Positions 1-21,289 are shown, counted from the stretch's first letter. The stretch: 64,000 nt of DNA from Phoebastria nigripes (GCA_035582835.1 JAYKAV010003152.1:154370-218369), one strand, 5' to 3'. Notes: a model not told the origin generated them from the sequence alone. Numbers and translations are program-made.

Positions 1-165
1 TGCTGGCTGGGCCTGATCCCCTGGTTGTCCCGCACATGGCTTGCGAGCGCCCCCAAGATGACCCGCTCCATAATCTTCCCCGGCACCAAGGTCAGGCTGA
101 CAGGCCTGTAGTTCCCCGGCTCCTCCTTCTGACCCTTCTTGTAGATGGGCATGACATTGGCAAGC
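1..165 (-). mobile_element. CR1 LINE fragment, reverse-transcriptase domain
   Basis: Read on the - strand, this GC-rich stretch is one uninterrupted reading frame that begins ANVMPIYKKGQKEEPGNYRP and continues VSLTLVPGKIMERVILGAL. GNYRPVSLT is the reverse-transcriptase motif of CR1-type non-LTR retrotransposons. The element's 5' side stops near 165, where AT-rich unique sequence begins, which fits the 5' truncation usual for CR1. The 3' side continues off the left edge. It lies antisense within the ALDH7A1 intron. The open frame suggests a fairly young copy, but one domain fragment cannot be active. Confidence 0.9.
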
Positions 166-777
166 CTATTTAAAAGTGTAGAGGCATGAGTCCGTGCACA
201 GCTGCTGGATTCTAACTTTTTAGTTTTAAACAGAAAACCTTGTGAACAGGATTTTCTCATTTTATACCTTTGAAGTTCATAGGAGNGTGGGGGGGGGGGG
301 GAAATCAGAACAGATTGCAAAGGTTCATCCAGAAGTAGATGGTGATTCCTCCTCTCAGATTTGAGATAAAACAGTTGCCAGAGAAATAAACAAGCCTGGT
401 TAAATTCTATGTATGTGTTTTGATCTCCGTAGCACCTCCTCCTGTTCTGTGTCTGCATCATACTGTTTGTGCTGCAACTTCTTCTGTTTTCATCTTTTCC
501 TTTCCAGTGCTATTTTTGCCTATCTTTTTAAGCTTCTTTCTGCCCTAACTGCTCTCCAGGTATCTTTCTTCACAATACGTGACAGATGTAGCATTCGTGT
601 AATTTTCTGCTTTGGCTAGAGTGATTAGTTGACAGTGATGCCTACAACTTTTTTAGTTTTAGTCTATCCAGTAAATATGTTTAATGAAACTTAGCTCTAG
701 TTAGAGGAGAGCTCACTGAATGAGGTGCAGTGAATACATGTGCGCATGACATAACTTGTTCTGTGTGTTTTTATTAG
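166..777 (+). other. ALDH7A1 intron remainder with poly-G tract
   Basis: No exon is recognised here; the antiquitin exon preceding GRSLLELGG is not in this stretch. A 13-base G run lies at 289-301 just after an N at 286, so length and base calls there are unreliable. Confidence 0.6.
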
Positions 778-7152
<6,375 letters not shown>

Positions 7153-7620
7153 CAGCCTTAATAACAGCTGTGCCATGAACTCTCCTAGCATTTCAGAACC
7201 AAGCACCTTCTAAGCTTCATGGTGAAGAAAATTAATTATCTGAAACTTATCTGCAGCAAGGATACAAATTCTGTCAAAAAATCCGCTACTCTAAAATTGC
7301 TTCACTTTAAATGTATGAAATTACTACTTCAATCTTCAAATGAGAAGTATGTGGTCTATGGGAAGAAGGGAGGGTGACTGAAACTAACAAACTTGGATTC
7401 AGGTGGTGTGGATAATCTTCTGTTGCCTTATCACTATATTTCAGTATCAACACTGTCTGTATCCCCTGCCTCCCCATCATTCACTGATATTTCCAGCTAT
7501 AGTAGGTTTATGCTTCAAACTACGTGCTTAGTTTCCTACAGATACGTGGTGCTATGGGGGGTGGGCAGTACAGGGCTTTTTTTCAATGCATAAATAAAGG
7601 TACATTTTGTGAGACACCTT
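7153..7620 (+). other. ALDH7A1: ALDH7A1 3' untranslated region with AATAAA
   Basis: From the stop codon to about 20 nt past a canonical AATAAA at 7593-7598, which is followed by a GT-rich stretch (TTTTGTGAG). This is the first good poly(A) signal after the stop. A further AATAAA at about 8803-8808 could serve a longer transcript. The exact cleavage position is inferred. Confidence 0.75.
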
Positions 7621-10600
7621 GGGCTTCTAGGTTTTCTTGTTCATTGTTTTGGAGCAGAACATTCAGCTGACTGTCCATTTTCACACACTGAACTGCTAGT
7701 TGCGAGAACTATCACTGGGCTAAAAGGACCGCTTTAGTTTTCCTGCCTCTCCTTCAGAAAGGAGACTTCCCGTGTGTTGGGAGATAAGGGGTAAGACCAA
7801 GGGCCACTGCAGTCTCTTGGAACCTCTTAACGCTAGGAGGAGTTACAGCCAATTCAGGTTGTCACAGCTCTTGTGACACCCGACAACCAAACCAGTTGAA
7901 GAACTGGAGATGCACCCAGGAGGGAATACTCTTCCAGAGGGAATTTGCCAGGGAAAGGCAAATTGTTTATGTGTGTTTCACCTTAGGTGGGTGTTTCTAA
8001 TGGCCACTGAAGACTACAGCCATCAGGAGCTCATTTAGGAGCCTTGCTCAGAGTCCAAGATGAGAAAAGGCACGGTGCTACTAGCCTGATTATAGCTTTC
8101 CACAGAGTAACTTTTGAGGTTTTTAATGCACCATTTTTGGAGGAGATTTCTTTTCCTCTCAGTCTTATGTACCAAATTTCCACAATCTCTGAACATGGCA
8201 GAGCTGTTCATTTTGAGCTCAGATTCTAGGACTCTGATTTGGCCTTTGATTTATTTTGACACTAAGGTCTTCTAATAGCAATGTCATCCAAATTGTGTTA
8301 AAGGTCCAACATACTGCAATGCTAGCTGNTCGTCTTTCACCTTAATACCTAGTTTTAAAATGCATAGTGTTTTGAATTCTGTGTTACAGAAAGTATTTTG
8401 GATGTCACTTTCTACAGAACAAACAATAGGCAGCCGAAGTTTCTTCCTACTGAGTCTCTTACAGCCAGGTGAACTCTCTCCTGTAGTTCTTTGTGCTTGG
8501 CCGTTTAACTAGGAAACAGATTTCATGAAAGAATGTTGCGTATTTGCACACAGAACTGAAATCCCCTAAGCAGACAGATAAATCACTAGCAGATAGAGGG
8601 CAAAGAAACAATCCAATTCCTAAATGTAATTATTCTGAAAACAGCACAAGTTAATAGAAGCTGTATTCTTTAACACTGTTCTGTGGTACTGAATGTCACT
8701 ATGAAACTGTCTCAACAATGAAAAATGAAACTTCTCTCCCCTTTTTGCTGCTTATTAATAGTTTTTGGATAGCCTCATTATATCACATCTGTTGTTCTAG
8801 AAAATAAAGGCCTTTTTACTCTTTTTGGATAAAATAGTTTCACAAGTCCAGTGGTTTAATTTACAGGAATAAGGTTAACTCTGCCATCTGGCTTTAGGTA
8901 TGTGAACTTGGGCCACAGAATGGAACAAAAATGGGATGATGAGTCTGATGTTTGACCGGTCTTCAAATCATTATCTGAAAATGAGTATGAATGGAAAAAA
9001 TGTAGGAATGTAATCAAGAGGGTGACTGTATAGCAAACATGCTAAACTTTTTTTAAAGGTTAACTTGACATTTTGATACATAACAATCCCTTCTTCAACA
9101 CAAACTTTTGAGTAGTCTTGCAAACGACTCAGCTTGAACTACTTGTCTAACTATCTGTGTATTATGACTAAGCGCAGTAGATCCACTTTATGTAGACAAA
9201 TAACAGGCTCTGTCTGTAAGTATATTACAAATTTATCCTGACTTTCGCTGAGTATTTGAATTTCTATTCCAAAGGTCGTGTTATCTGCATTGTCATTGGA
9301 CTGCTAGTATGGCATTACAGCAGGTAATCATAACGCTTCATCTGCTTCCCGGACAGCTTTGAATTCCTTAGATGATTTTTGTGATTTGCTTCTCTCCACC
9401 CTCCTATTTATTTAGTTACCTGTTGTTGAAGAATCCTACCTGAATTGACTAGCTGAATGACTTCCAGTGAAGTGGCTCCGGGGAGAGTGCCTTTTAAAGA
9501 CAGCTGCAGATTGTGATAGGTTTTGGCAAGGATTTAGGTGCCTATAAGTAGTTACGGTTATGATGAAGTATTAAACTAAGGAGGTTTAAAGATATTGTAA
9601 CCACCCTGTTTCTCAATTTCTGTTTTAATTTGGAAAGTCCACTCAGGAGATTGTAAACTGCATTAGCTGTCATTGGGTTATCTCACCCANGGAAAGCAAT
9701 TTGAGAATTCATAAAATGTGTCTTGGAGCTACTGGTATGTGCAACATAATGGAATGTGCAGTTTTAATACAAATTCTATCAGCAGCTTCCACTGTTGCAT
9801 AAACTTAATTACCACTGAGTGTGTAACACCAGTGAATAACAAGTGTTAAACGACACGTGATCAATAATTCATTTGTTAGCACAGTGTTGCTTACTGTGAA
9901 ATGACCTTGATGGGAACAGTCTTGCAAGTAACTTCCTTTCTTTTTGCCATATTATTTTTAACTGAAGAAAAATGCAGATTCTACTAATGTCATTTTTACT
10001 TATAAACAAACAGAGCAATTGCTTTTTTAATGAACGGTGAAAAATCAAACCTGCTGGCTGCGAGCTGCAGTCTGCTACTCTTCAGTCTATCTTATCGCAT
10101 CCTATCACAGCTTCTAATAGCAGAGTTGGTACGGGAACTGTTTTCAGGAATCAGGAATACTCACCAATAGTAGGTCTCAACTTGGGTTTTTGCAAATAGC
10201 TGCCCTGCAGTGCTCAATTTAAAACAACTGGGAAAGTGCTCACTGTTACTTTCAGTACTAACAGACCAACCCNTTCATATTACATCATGTTGTTTTCTCA
10301 TGGTATTTCCGTCACTCAGTTCTATGCGTTGTTTCTGGATACGTTCAAAACCATGAGGCTGCCAGAACTCTTAATTTGTGGCAGTTTCTGTACGAGATAT
10401 TAGATATATAGTTGCTGCATTCAAGACTCATTAGCCTGTACTAATCCATTCAAGTCTCTGCATTAATCTCAACAGAAACTATGTAAAAAATGAATGTGTA
10501 AATTACAGGAGAGGTCTTTGCCTGGATTGTCTTCTGAATCATTTGCCACATTGGTGCTGCACCAATCTGTTGGGCATGTACTGCACAAGTGTATACTCTT

Positions 10601-13257
10601 ATTTTCCTATGTGGCAGACAACAAAAATTTTTAAGGCTTATACATAGGTAAAATGACTTAATCACATAGAATTAAATTCTTGAGTAAAAACAATGGCTTG
10701 GCAAGGACTTTTTTAATGTCTTGTGTTTGGTATTCTCAAATGTGTACTCCTTGATCAGCAAAACATGCTGTCATTTGCTACATGCCTAGTGTTTGAAAAC
10801 TAATGGATTAATTGCATTCAGTTGTTTGCAAACTTTTGCTGCCACTGAAGTGCTTCTGGCAGTGCAAAGTGTCTCATCTAACCTCGCATTTTGAACATGG
10901 CTGCCTGCGGGTACCTGGTACAAAGGTACATACTTGTTCACAGTCTCTCTTTCTTCTGCTAAATTATTAGCGTTGATTTGCTGTACAGCTCATTGCTTTC
11001 CTCCAGATAATAGGGAAACGCTTCTGCATTTTGGGACAGGGACTTGCACAGTAAGGCATAGCGGAGCCTTTTTTTCAATCGTCGTGTTCCTCCCGGTGTC
11101 GCTGTTGGTCAGGCTGCAGCCTGCCGATGGGCGCAGAGCAGCAATCCCTCCTGCACAGAGCAGCCTTTGGGTTCGCTAGACAGCTATGTAAAACACAAAC
11201 CTCTTCTTCTGAATGTCTTTTATATTCCGGCACATCTGGGAACACTACTTCTGAGCTGGTAATTAAATACACTTTATTCTACAAAAGCCTCACTTGGTCT
11301 GTGCAATTGTTAAATAAAACATTAACTCCAAAAGCCAAAGGATAAAAACAATAGTATTCCAGCCGGGTACTCATCTCCAGAGAAGAACAAATTGTTTAAT
11401 GCATACTTTAACAGTATGTTGCTGTTCTCTGGCATTAGGGCTCTGTTTTCCTGCAGCCTGATTTCAAGGTGGGGTTAAAGGGAACAAACAGTGCAAGCTA
11501 GATCTCTGCACTTTAGAGAAAGGCACGTCCTTTCATTACATTAAAGTCTGGAAAGCTGGAAGTTGGTGGTAATTGTGTTTCACGCTTCCCTGGCAGTATC
11601 CTTACAGGTGTCCCAAACATCCTTAGTAGCGGTAGTGAAGTTAGCATCACCCCATCACTTACTCAGGGGAGTGTTATAGAGGTAATGAAATGACAGCATG
11701 CAAGTTTAAAATGAGAGTCTGAGGAAGAACAGAGGATAAATACCATCTCTCTTGCTCCTAAGGCTTTTATTTAATCCCCAAACTATCACTGAGCACTTAC
11801 CATCTCCTGTCTTTTGTGGATTTTAAGAGGCTACTCACTCATTGGCCTGTGATACAGACTGACCTATAATGATACAAACCTCTCAGTCCAATGTGGCAGC
11901 TGTATTTGAAAAGTATCTAAAAAGTGCATGCAGCACATAGCTCTTCTTTGAGTTGTATTTCTTCTAACTACATTTTTACCACAATTGCTGGTATTTTTAT
12001 ATTTTTAACACATTTATCACCAGAAGTATGCAGGATACTCATATAACCCCAGAATATAAACCTCTTTCTAGCTCATATGTGACTGTATTCACTTACGACT
12101 GTACGTGCTCATGATTATGTGTTTGAGAAATGAGGGATATCTGTTTGCCCCATAAAGAGTAAAGACATTCCTTCTCCTCTCAATTTGACCCTGATGGCAC
12201 TTGATTTATGGTCTCGGTTTAAGGCAGAACAAATAGCAGAGTAAGGTTATGGTGACGTGCAGGTCGAACTATCCTCCTAAGCTTTGCTATGGTATTAAAT
12301 CTTTGTAGGTTGAAAAAACAACGTGAGGATCTTAGCTGAAGGAGAGGGTATGTAGGATCATGGAGTGACAGCAAAGGAGACAGAAACTTACGGCAATAAG
12401 AAGAAAGTCAGGAGCACAAGGTAGGAAATCTAAAAATGGTGAGTCAAGCATTGCTGTTCCAAAGCAGGCTTAACCAACGCTGGCTGCTGTGACCCTGTCT
12501 TGCCCGCTGATTTCCTTTCCATATTTTTTCGTTAGCTGTGTTAGTGATTTTTTTTTTCCCCCACCAATTTAATGCTGAAGTGATGCCCTGCAAAGTCTGA
12601 CAAGTACCATACCTGTGCAAGGGAACCTGTGGGAAGGCAGCAACCAGTCACTGGCTGCAGAAAAAGGAAGGGCCTTGAAAGTGAGGATGAGGAATTCAAA
12701 ACCACCAGCAAAGGAGGTGGTGAAGCAGGGTGAAAGACAAAGGCAGTACCACAGAGGAGAGAGAGGACCCAGTACCAGGCTTTTAGATGCTGGATATTAC
12801 ACTGGGAACGCTGGGGAAGATAAGGTCGGACTTTTGCAAATGGGAGGTGGGGCAGAGTGCACAAAGTAGATGATAGATCGAAAGAGCATGTTTTTGAATA
12901 TCGTATAAAGGAACAAAAGGAAAAGAGAATTACTGGCTGAAGAGAACAGGGAAAGGAGCCAGATGTAGTCTAAGCTAACACATAAGGCTGCAATTAGGGC
13001 AGATAATTCAGACATATTCACTATGGAACAGTATCATCCTAAACCTCCAAATCTGTTAAGAATTCATTGATTGGAGCATGAAAATGGCAGTAGGACAGGC
13101 TGTCGAAACTATCTATTGTGACTAAGGAAAAAACCACCAACAACACAGAGGAAAGCATCTGAGAACAAAAGAAACATTCCTGTTCTGATGGTTGTGTTTC
13201 TCTTAATGTTTTCTTTACTGTAAAAATTGTCCCAATGTCATTCAGCATGTTGTGTGT

Positions 13258-13279
13258 AAAAAAAAAAAAAAAAAAAAAA
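13258..13279. repeat. Poly-A tract
   Basis: A run of about 22 A bases. No adjacent element body or target duplication is recognised. Confidence 0.9.
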
Positions 13280-16200
13280 TCCACACCAATCTCTTTGTTC
13301 CATGTTTTTTAAAATCAGCTCTGATATATTAATCCATGCATTTCAAATCTCTGTATTTCTTAGACTTATGTCAGCCAATATTTGTTTAAGTAGCTTGCAT
13401 ACTGATCGTATCATTTACTCTTCTGTCTGTTCACTGCCGCCTTCTTTCTGAACAATAAGTACTGAAAGTTCACAAAAAGGCTAACCCTTACTGGTGCTTA
13501 GCCTGTGTTATTCCACGTTGTGTTGTTCCTACAGGAAATAGTAAGTATGAAGCATACTTTGCACAACTCTTTTTATGAGTTCTTCAAATCACAAGTTTCC
13601 TAATTACTGTAAATGAGAAGTTTGTCATTCCTCGGAGTGTTAGCTTGTTTCTTTGGGGCTTCTTTGAAACTGCGTAAGACATTGGTATTTCCGAGCCTGC
13701 TGGGTTTGCAAAGAATAAGTGATTTCCTTGGCTTACAATGGCCCTCAGCTAATCAGAAAACATATTTTGAATTCTGTAGTTAAGCTGCTAAGAAAACTTG
13801 TTTTGCAATGTGGCTTAAAATACCAGGAAATCATGCTCTTTCATTATTTGCCTACCAGAGATCAAAATGAGTTCTGGCATAGAATTACAGTGGATATGAC
13901 CAAAGTCAAAACAATTCATTCTTCCCCTAAATACCTGTAGACCAACATGTATTTTCTATAGCACCTCCATGACTTTGCATTTGTTTTAATTGTTTACCTA
14001 TCTCACCATTCTGTAGCTTCTCATTCCTCAGCACTGAGGTGAGATTAGTCAACCTTTATTATGGTTCAGTACATCAACACAGCAGAGAAGAAAATATTTG
14101 TGCTCTTCTTTTCTCATTATTGTGGTTTAGCACTGTTTCTGTTTGAACTCTGCATAATTCTGTATAATTACTCCAGAATGATATTTGCTGGGAGTGGAGA
14201 ATCTGGATCTGCANGTGTCTTCACCAGGCCACTTAATTAAGACTCAAGGTATTAATTTTTGCTTTCTTCCACCGAGAAAGGATGAATACAGTGAGCGCAG
14301 CCAAAGCACAGATCAAGTTGTGAACTACTGTTGTTCAGCTTTCGCTTCCTCCACAGCTCTTCCCCAGGAAAGAGGGTGCAAGAAGCTGTATTTTTCTGCA
14401 ATACGCTATTCTGCTGCTCTACTTGTCCAAGAGATGAGAAAAGATGTCTGCCCTTTCTTGCCGCCAGAGCTGCCCTGCTGTGAATGCCTACACCCAGCAG
14501 AGCAGCGGGCAGAGCTGGGCGGCAAGCATGCAGGCATGGTCTTCACCCCTGTTCTCCCAGTTTCCCATCAGCAGAGCTGGCGGCCAGGGGTCAGAGGTAC
14601 CAAATAAAGGCCTCGCACTATATGAAGCACAAACGTAACAGCCTGACTGCAGCGTTTCCGAGGGTAAGAGCAATGCACACTCACAGCAGTGCATGGGCAT
14701 CTCAGATTGAGAGAGGTCTGCTCCCATCTACAAGATTTCCAGAGAAATTATTATTGCTCTACCATTACCCGGTGCAGTGACTGCAAGGTAAAAGCACAGC
14801 AATTTCAATATGAAGACAGCTTCCTTCACACAGTTGTGACCAGAGCACTCCAAAGCAGGATTTTGGCTTGTGCATTGAATTAGAGGCTGAGCACAATCTT
14901 GGTTAAACTGCTGCTTCATCCTGGTGGTTCCCATACAGGACCTGTGCTGCCTGCTGGGACACTGCTGTTTTCCCTGGGACCCACCAAACTGTCTGGCAGT
15001 GAATCAGCCACTGTCCCNCAGCCTTTGGCTGCCTGATTCAGTAGGTTTTCTGTGAGCCAGGCCAGGGAATCTCACAAAATCTAGTTGTAACGGTTTTCTT
15101 TTATGACCAGGGGTATATATGTGTGTGTATGATGGTCCTATCCAAGCTCACTCTTAAATATAGGTAATTGCTGCCAAAGGGGAATTAGACATCCAAAGCA
15201 GCATCTTCCACATCTACCCATAGATAGAGAGATAACACAGGAGATAAATGTGTTTTTACCCTGGACGCTCATCATTTCCAGCTCCTCCTTCCTCTGCCAA
15301 ACTGGTTACTCAGATGCTTGAACCTATTCAGCAGAGCTGATGCAGCAGAGGTGATGCAACATACCTTTGCACTCTGGGCTCTGCACAAAATAGCCCCAGC
15401 TGATTTTCCTGGAAGCAAATCAGGGATACTGATGGCACTGCACCACAAGCGTACTGGTGATGGGAAGCAGCAGCACGTGACCAAGAAGGGGGGTGATGGT
15501 GGGGTGGCAGCAGGACTGGTCTTTAACGAAGGCAACTGCTGGCAGGTTGGACAACTGTCACAGTCTGCCTCACTTAAGTGCTTAACGGTAGAGGAGATGG
15601 AAATGTGCATGTGGCTGAAGTGACTCGGGCAGCTGTATGACTAAACCCTTAAGGATCAGGCAATGCTGATTTCTTTACACTCATTTTTAATCTCAGGAAA
15701 GACACCAGGCACTCAACCTTATGAGTGGTGCAATAAATAATAATAATGTAGCTGGCCACAAGTGTTTTGTGAGGGATTGCTCATTGCAAGCACTAGAGAG
15801 GTGGCAGAAAGACAGGTAGTGTAGGTTATTCAAAAAGCCCTGCACACCCATGGCCTAGCTCATGATGCATGTTATTGCCAATAAATCCCCAGGTGAGCAA
15901 CTTCCTGTTCTCATCAACCAGCCCTATGAGAGAAACGGGCCGATTGCATGTGGCTTAGAGGAACAAGAAGAACCACTGCGTCTACAACAGAGGTGCAAAT
16001 GGATTTTTTTTTTGTTTGGCTCATTTGCACTTCCTGAACTGTGCCCTCAGTAGGCCAACTAGATTTTAGTAGTAAAATTATTGACTTCTTTTTCTTCAAG
16101 AAACCTATATTGAAAGTAGCAACTTGGCAGCAAGTGGCACAGTGCTGCTTCTCAGGTGTTGTCATTTGCACTGCTGCCAAAAGGCTGTCAGTGCCCTGAG

Positions 16201-17965
16201 CCAGAAGCCACTGTTTGCTCAGACCTCTGAGCCAGTACACACTCACCCACTGCAGCAATTCACATGTAAATTGCATTATCATATATGTGATACAATTGTA
16301 TGTGATGCAAAGCAGTGGGGAAATGCCCTGGGAGTCCAAATAAAGACCATCACAATACATAGACTTTAATGCTTTGGGCAATTTCTCGATCATAAATTGA
16401 TCAGATAATCTGGGCTGCTAGTATTTATTTTGATGGGGCAGATTTTCTACCTACTTTCTTAATAAGGTTGCCAAAATTTGTTCTAGACTGATGACAGACA
16501 CAAGGACAAATATGTTGGAGGAAACACCAAGATTTCATTTCAGCTCATAAAAGATGTGTTTCATTTGCTCAAATTGCACATCCTCATTACTCTGCAATGA
16601 TGGCAGAACTTTTGTGGTACTTGATGTTCCACTTTTCATCCCAGCATGATTGATAAGAATGCTGCAGTCTTCAGTCATGAGGCTGCAGTTGTTAGCCTGT
16701 GTGCAAGCTTATTTGCTTATGAAATTTTTGTGTCAACGTAGGGAGGAATAGTTCTCTCCTCCTAGGGCTTCCACGGTCCCTGATGGGACCAGTATGGGAT
16801 GAGCATCCACTAGAAGCGCATCCCCTCATCCAACAGCAGTGGCACATAGCTTTAAGTGGTGGTATCACCAGGAGAAGTAACAGCTAGCGAAAGTGGTGGA
16901 ATAGCTGGAGATTTAAAATTTTCCCCATGAAAGTACATTATAGAAGGACTTTGCCTAGGGGTGATGGGAGCACTGCTGCATGGGGCACTTCCCCAGGCAG
17001 AGCCAGGAAAGGGCAGTAGGGGAAATCCTGTACTGCTCCGAGCTTTCGAAGTCCAGGCTCCCAAGCACCCTTCTAGGATGGCCCAGGACACCACACAATA
17101 ATAATTTAGTGGCTAAAGCAGCATAGCTGTTACACGCTCACTCATCCATGCTTGGGGTGTATTGTAGCAAGTTTTCACTTGTTGGAAAAACTGTCAGAGA
17201 AAAAAAACAAAGCCTGTTCTATGATTTAGACATTAACATCTCTGTTTTTCCAATGCAATTTGAATACATCTGGTTTTGCAGTACATTCTTGCACATATTG
17301 TAAAAGAAAGAATGGATCAATTCAGACCAGAATAAATACCCACACTCTGGAAATCAAACTAGCATAAAGATCTCTCAGTCTGAGAGCTGAAAAAAAAAAA
17401 GGTAGGTTTCAGAAAGACAGAAAAAAAGGTTTTGAAAAGAACACTGTATAGTACACTGTACAGTTGTTGTTACTGTATGTCTCCAACACAAAAAGAACCA
17501 CATTTTTTCACCAAATGCAGAAACATAAATGGAATTTCTAGTATTAGCTTAAAGAGCTTATTATAAACATTAAAACAGACCCAGGATTTGCTGTCTGTAC
17601 TTCTTACAGCTGAGTAGAGCTGATTCATGAAAAAGAAGTGAATGGGAAAAGAAAACTGGGAAGCAGAGAAAGTAAGAGATGAGGGAGATGATTTCTGTTT
17701 GGTGCTAATTTCACTATTCAAAACAAGGAGGAAAAAAATCCAGTGAAGTGTGTCAGCATATAAACTTGCTTTTGCAGGGGAAAAATTAATATTGCACTTA
17801 GCTTACAATCCATCTTCTCCTGAGGCATACTTGCTATGACAGACATGCTTCCAACTTTAATATTAAAAGCTGTCACAACTTTAAAAAAAATCCGATTTCC
17901 ATACGTAGGAAATAGTAATACAGGTCTGATTGCACTAGGTAACTCTTATCTGCTTCCTGAGGGAA

Positions 17966-17984
17966 CACAAACAAACAAACAAAA
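17966..17984. repeat. CAAA short tandem repeat
   Basis: About four tandem CAAA units are seen directly in the sequence. Confidence 0.85.
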
Positions 17985-20900
17985 TCACAGGACAAATACA
18001 TTATTGTTTGATAATCTTCCATTGTCATATATTAAGAGGAGTTTTCTCTGACAGTTACAGTTGAGGAGTGCAAGCAGAGTTGCGTGGAAGCCTAAGTTAT
18101 TGCTGCGGACACATTTGGTCCATCTCACTCGCCTGTGCCCATGGCTCCTTGGGGAAGCACAGAGGTACAGGGCAGGTGTACACAGAAATTGCCTCAGAAT
18201 ATTCTTGCCATTTCCAATGTTGTTTCACTTTACATGGAATAAAATTACAGAAAACAATAGAGGGAAAAAGTAGTAATGTCAGCAAAACTCCTAAAATACG
18301 ATTTCAGGCATTGCTCAACAGACCTGTCTTTGATACTGGGCTGTCTTACCGACTCTTCATATATCTGGTGGAAAATTAACTGGTTTTGGATGGGTTACTA
18401 TTTAGCAGATCAACTTTTGGATCCAGGTTACATCTGGTAGCACAAGAAGGGAAATGGAAGCAGGGGATGGGCTATAAGCAGAAGGAGGGAGTAACTAAGT
18501 ATGGGAGCTCTCAATAGACAGCTCTGAGCACCCTTATTTCTTTAGTCCTAACCCTAATCCAACTCTTGTGCTTTCATTAGTTCAATTAGACCCCAAACCA
18601 CAAATTGTTTTCATGGGAGGAGTTACTGTGATAGCCAAAGCGTGATTTCAGAACCAGAAATGTATGAAGGGACTTGGAAGAGGAGTGTGGAAGATGTGTT
18701 CCCACAATCAAGAAGTTTAAGTCTTTCAGCCCAACAACCAATCTTCCTTATAGCCATTACCATTGATCAGAGTCTTTAGAAGGCTGACCATTCCAAATCA
18801 CCTAATGTAGGTTATTTTTTTTTTTCATGTGTGCTCTTAGTGGCATCGCTTAGGACTGTTTTGGGGGAAAAAATAGAAGGACATCTCTTCATGCTAGTAT
18901 CACAAGCCAGTGTCATAAAGCATTTATTTTTTCACGATTCATCTGTGAGAGAAGGTTCATGGTTCATTACATACGTTGTGGAAACAGCTGTTAGTACAAG
19001 CTGACTTTCTTTCCACCTTGCCCCTGCTCCAGAATGCGGCCACGTGTGCATATTGCCATGATAGCAAGCTGTAAGTGCAGGAAGGACTCAGAGCTATATT
19101 TTGCCTTGCGTGCCAGGTCCAGCATCTAAGGTTATAATTAAGTTACTCATTACCTTTTCTTCTTGGAAGGAGCCCTTATCTATCTATCTGTAGATAGCGT
19201 GAAGAGCTGGTTTTTAATTTTGTACTTGACAGCACATTGGAATGATTTTCCTTTAATCTCCTGCAAAGCACTGCTAAAATGCCTACTCAGTGGAAAATTA
19301 CCTTATCAATACCATTAAGTGAGAACAGCAGTTGAAGAGGCCTTTATTGTACAGTCCAAACTACCTGCATTGCCAAAGACTAATAAATCCTTGTTATGAA
19401 GCTTAATACAGAACGTCACACCTCCAGAACAGGATGCACTTACTACCTCATCATGCATCATGACATGAGCTTGCTGTTTGTTATGTAAAGCCTGGGAAAA
19501 GATATCTTTTCAACTTTAAGAACATAATGAACTTTTAAGCAGTATCCAAATGAACTCAGTACAGAAATTGGCAAGGCAAGAAGGTCACATACACAACAAA
19601 GTACATTGGCACAATGGACAAAAGGAAAAAAAAAATGGGAGGGGAAAAGAGCTATCTAGACTGAATTCACAAAGGCTGGCAGCTAGCGAGCCTAGTCAGT
19701 GTGAAATGTATATGGAGGGCAATAATTTCTGGGACACTCTCTTCAAGAAACTGATTTCCAAGTTTTTTGGCACAGATGTCCACTTAGTAAACAGACATCC
19801 AACTCAGGGTGGTTGCTCCTTCCACCAACAGTAACGGTCTTTGAAAGGTGTTTGGACCTTCCAGGATAGGGAAGATTTTTGGCACAAAATACTGCCCATC
19901 GTGGGGAAAAAAGGTGAAGTGATTCATGCAAAGCATTTGTAACTTCAATAGGGGATAGCTGGAATATTCTTATACTCTTTGTATTAGAAACACGAGCTTG
20001 GGGAAGGCTTCGCTAACATATGCCTTGAATTCCTGCTCAAAGTCTGCTTGCTAAGTTGCTGCAGCCTGACCACTTGTTTGTAAATCATAATAGAGATGAT
20101 AACAGGTACAGAAAAAAGACAAAAACTTCTGATTATTGTATCAATCCTGCTGGTATCCTCTCAGAACACTTTTCTAATCAGTTCCTTCTTGGGATCATCC
20201 CCTTTGAGGGTCCTACCAATTGCAGGTGTAGACAAGGGCTCCTAACCATGCTGCCATAAGGATGTAGGCCTAGTCACCCAAATAATTTTAGGTTTAATCT
20301 AAGCTTGAGTAGGCATAGTATCGCTGGCCAGTTTGACTAAATGGAAACTTGAGGATCAGTAGAAGCCACCAGGAGGAAAACCAGGTCTAAAAAACAACTA
20401 CGTACGTGTCAGTGAAATGCCTATATTTTGGACAGGAATAGTTACAGGCATCATAACATTGTGTGAAGCTCAGGGAATAAACTCTAGTAAGTGCTGCTAA
20501 GTTAGTGCATATACTGTAGATTGTTTTATTATATGCATTTGACTGATTTTTTGTTAAAATNCAGGAAGGCTACTGATAAACAGGGAATAACTTAAGAGAA
20601 AATTGAAATTTACTGGCATGTATTTTGTTGTGGCTATTCGCTGAGTAACAGGCTATCATGAAGCTCTACAATTATAAAATTGTATTACATTGACCTTATA
20701 AGCCAAGAAAGCAAAAAAACCCATCCGTTTTGTAAAGTCTCATTACATGCAACCGTGTTTAGCAGAAAGCTCCACGGCGTTCAAACCATAAACCTGGAAG
20801 TGTCAAATGAGATTAGTCAATTTTCCCACTTGAGCAAATTTGCATGTCAGACTCGGATAGTCTCACCAGGCAAACTGAAAGCAGGTGCTGGCAAAATCCT

Positions 20901-21273
20901 TTCAAACGACATTATTCCTCTGCTGTTTACAGAAGCACACACAGAGGCACTGAGCACAAAAGAAACTGTTTGCCCAGTTTTCTGTTTAAACAGCCAGCTT
21001 TTTCATGCTCTTTATTACACGTCATACCTGCTCTGTAAATGCAAAATCTCCTATGTTCTTGTGAGTAACACCTCACTAGCAGCTGCAGCTGAACCAGCTG
21101 AGCAATATTCCGCAAAGGCCTGGATAGCACCAACCCATAGATTTATTTAGCGTTTGTCAGCTGACTATGAGCTGGAAACTTGGAAATGAGAGTGTGGGCA
21201 TAGCAGGAAGCGGAGAGTATTACTACACACCTGCATGAAGGTTCAGGTGAAAGCAGTGATAGTATTATAATCA

Positions 21274-21289
21274 AACACACACACACACA
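21274..21289. repeat. AC dinucleotide microsatellite
   Basis: About eight uninterrupted AC units. Confidence 0.9.

Noticed and set aside
14185..14607. 140-codon + strand open frame containing an N
   Set aside because: No recognisable protein features; several overlapping frames are also open.
15914..16393. 159-codon - strand open frame between the genes
   Set aside because: No known domain, low-complexity lysine run, overlapping + strand frames, and no promoter or splice context.
19170..19200. CTAT-rich stretch as a microsatellite or hairpin
   Set aside because: Only about three units and a short inverted match; too short to call.
20680..21150. 156-codon + strand open frame between the genes
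   Set aside because: No similarity recognised, and overlapping open frames on both strands. Expected by chance in 64 kb.
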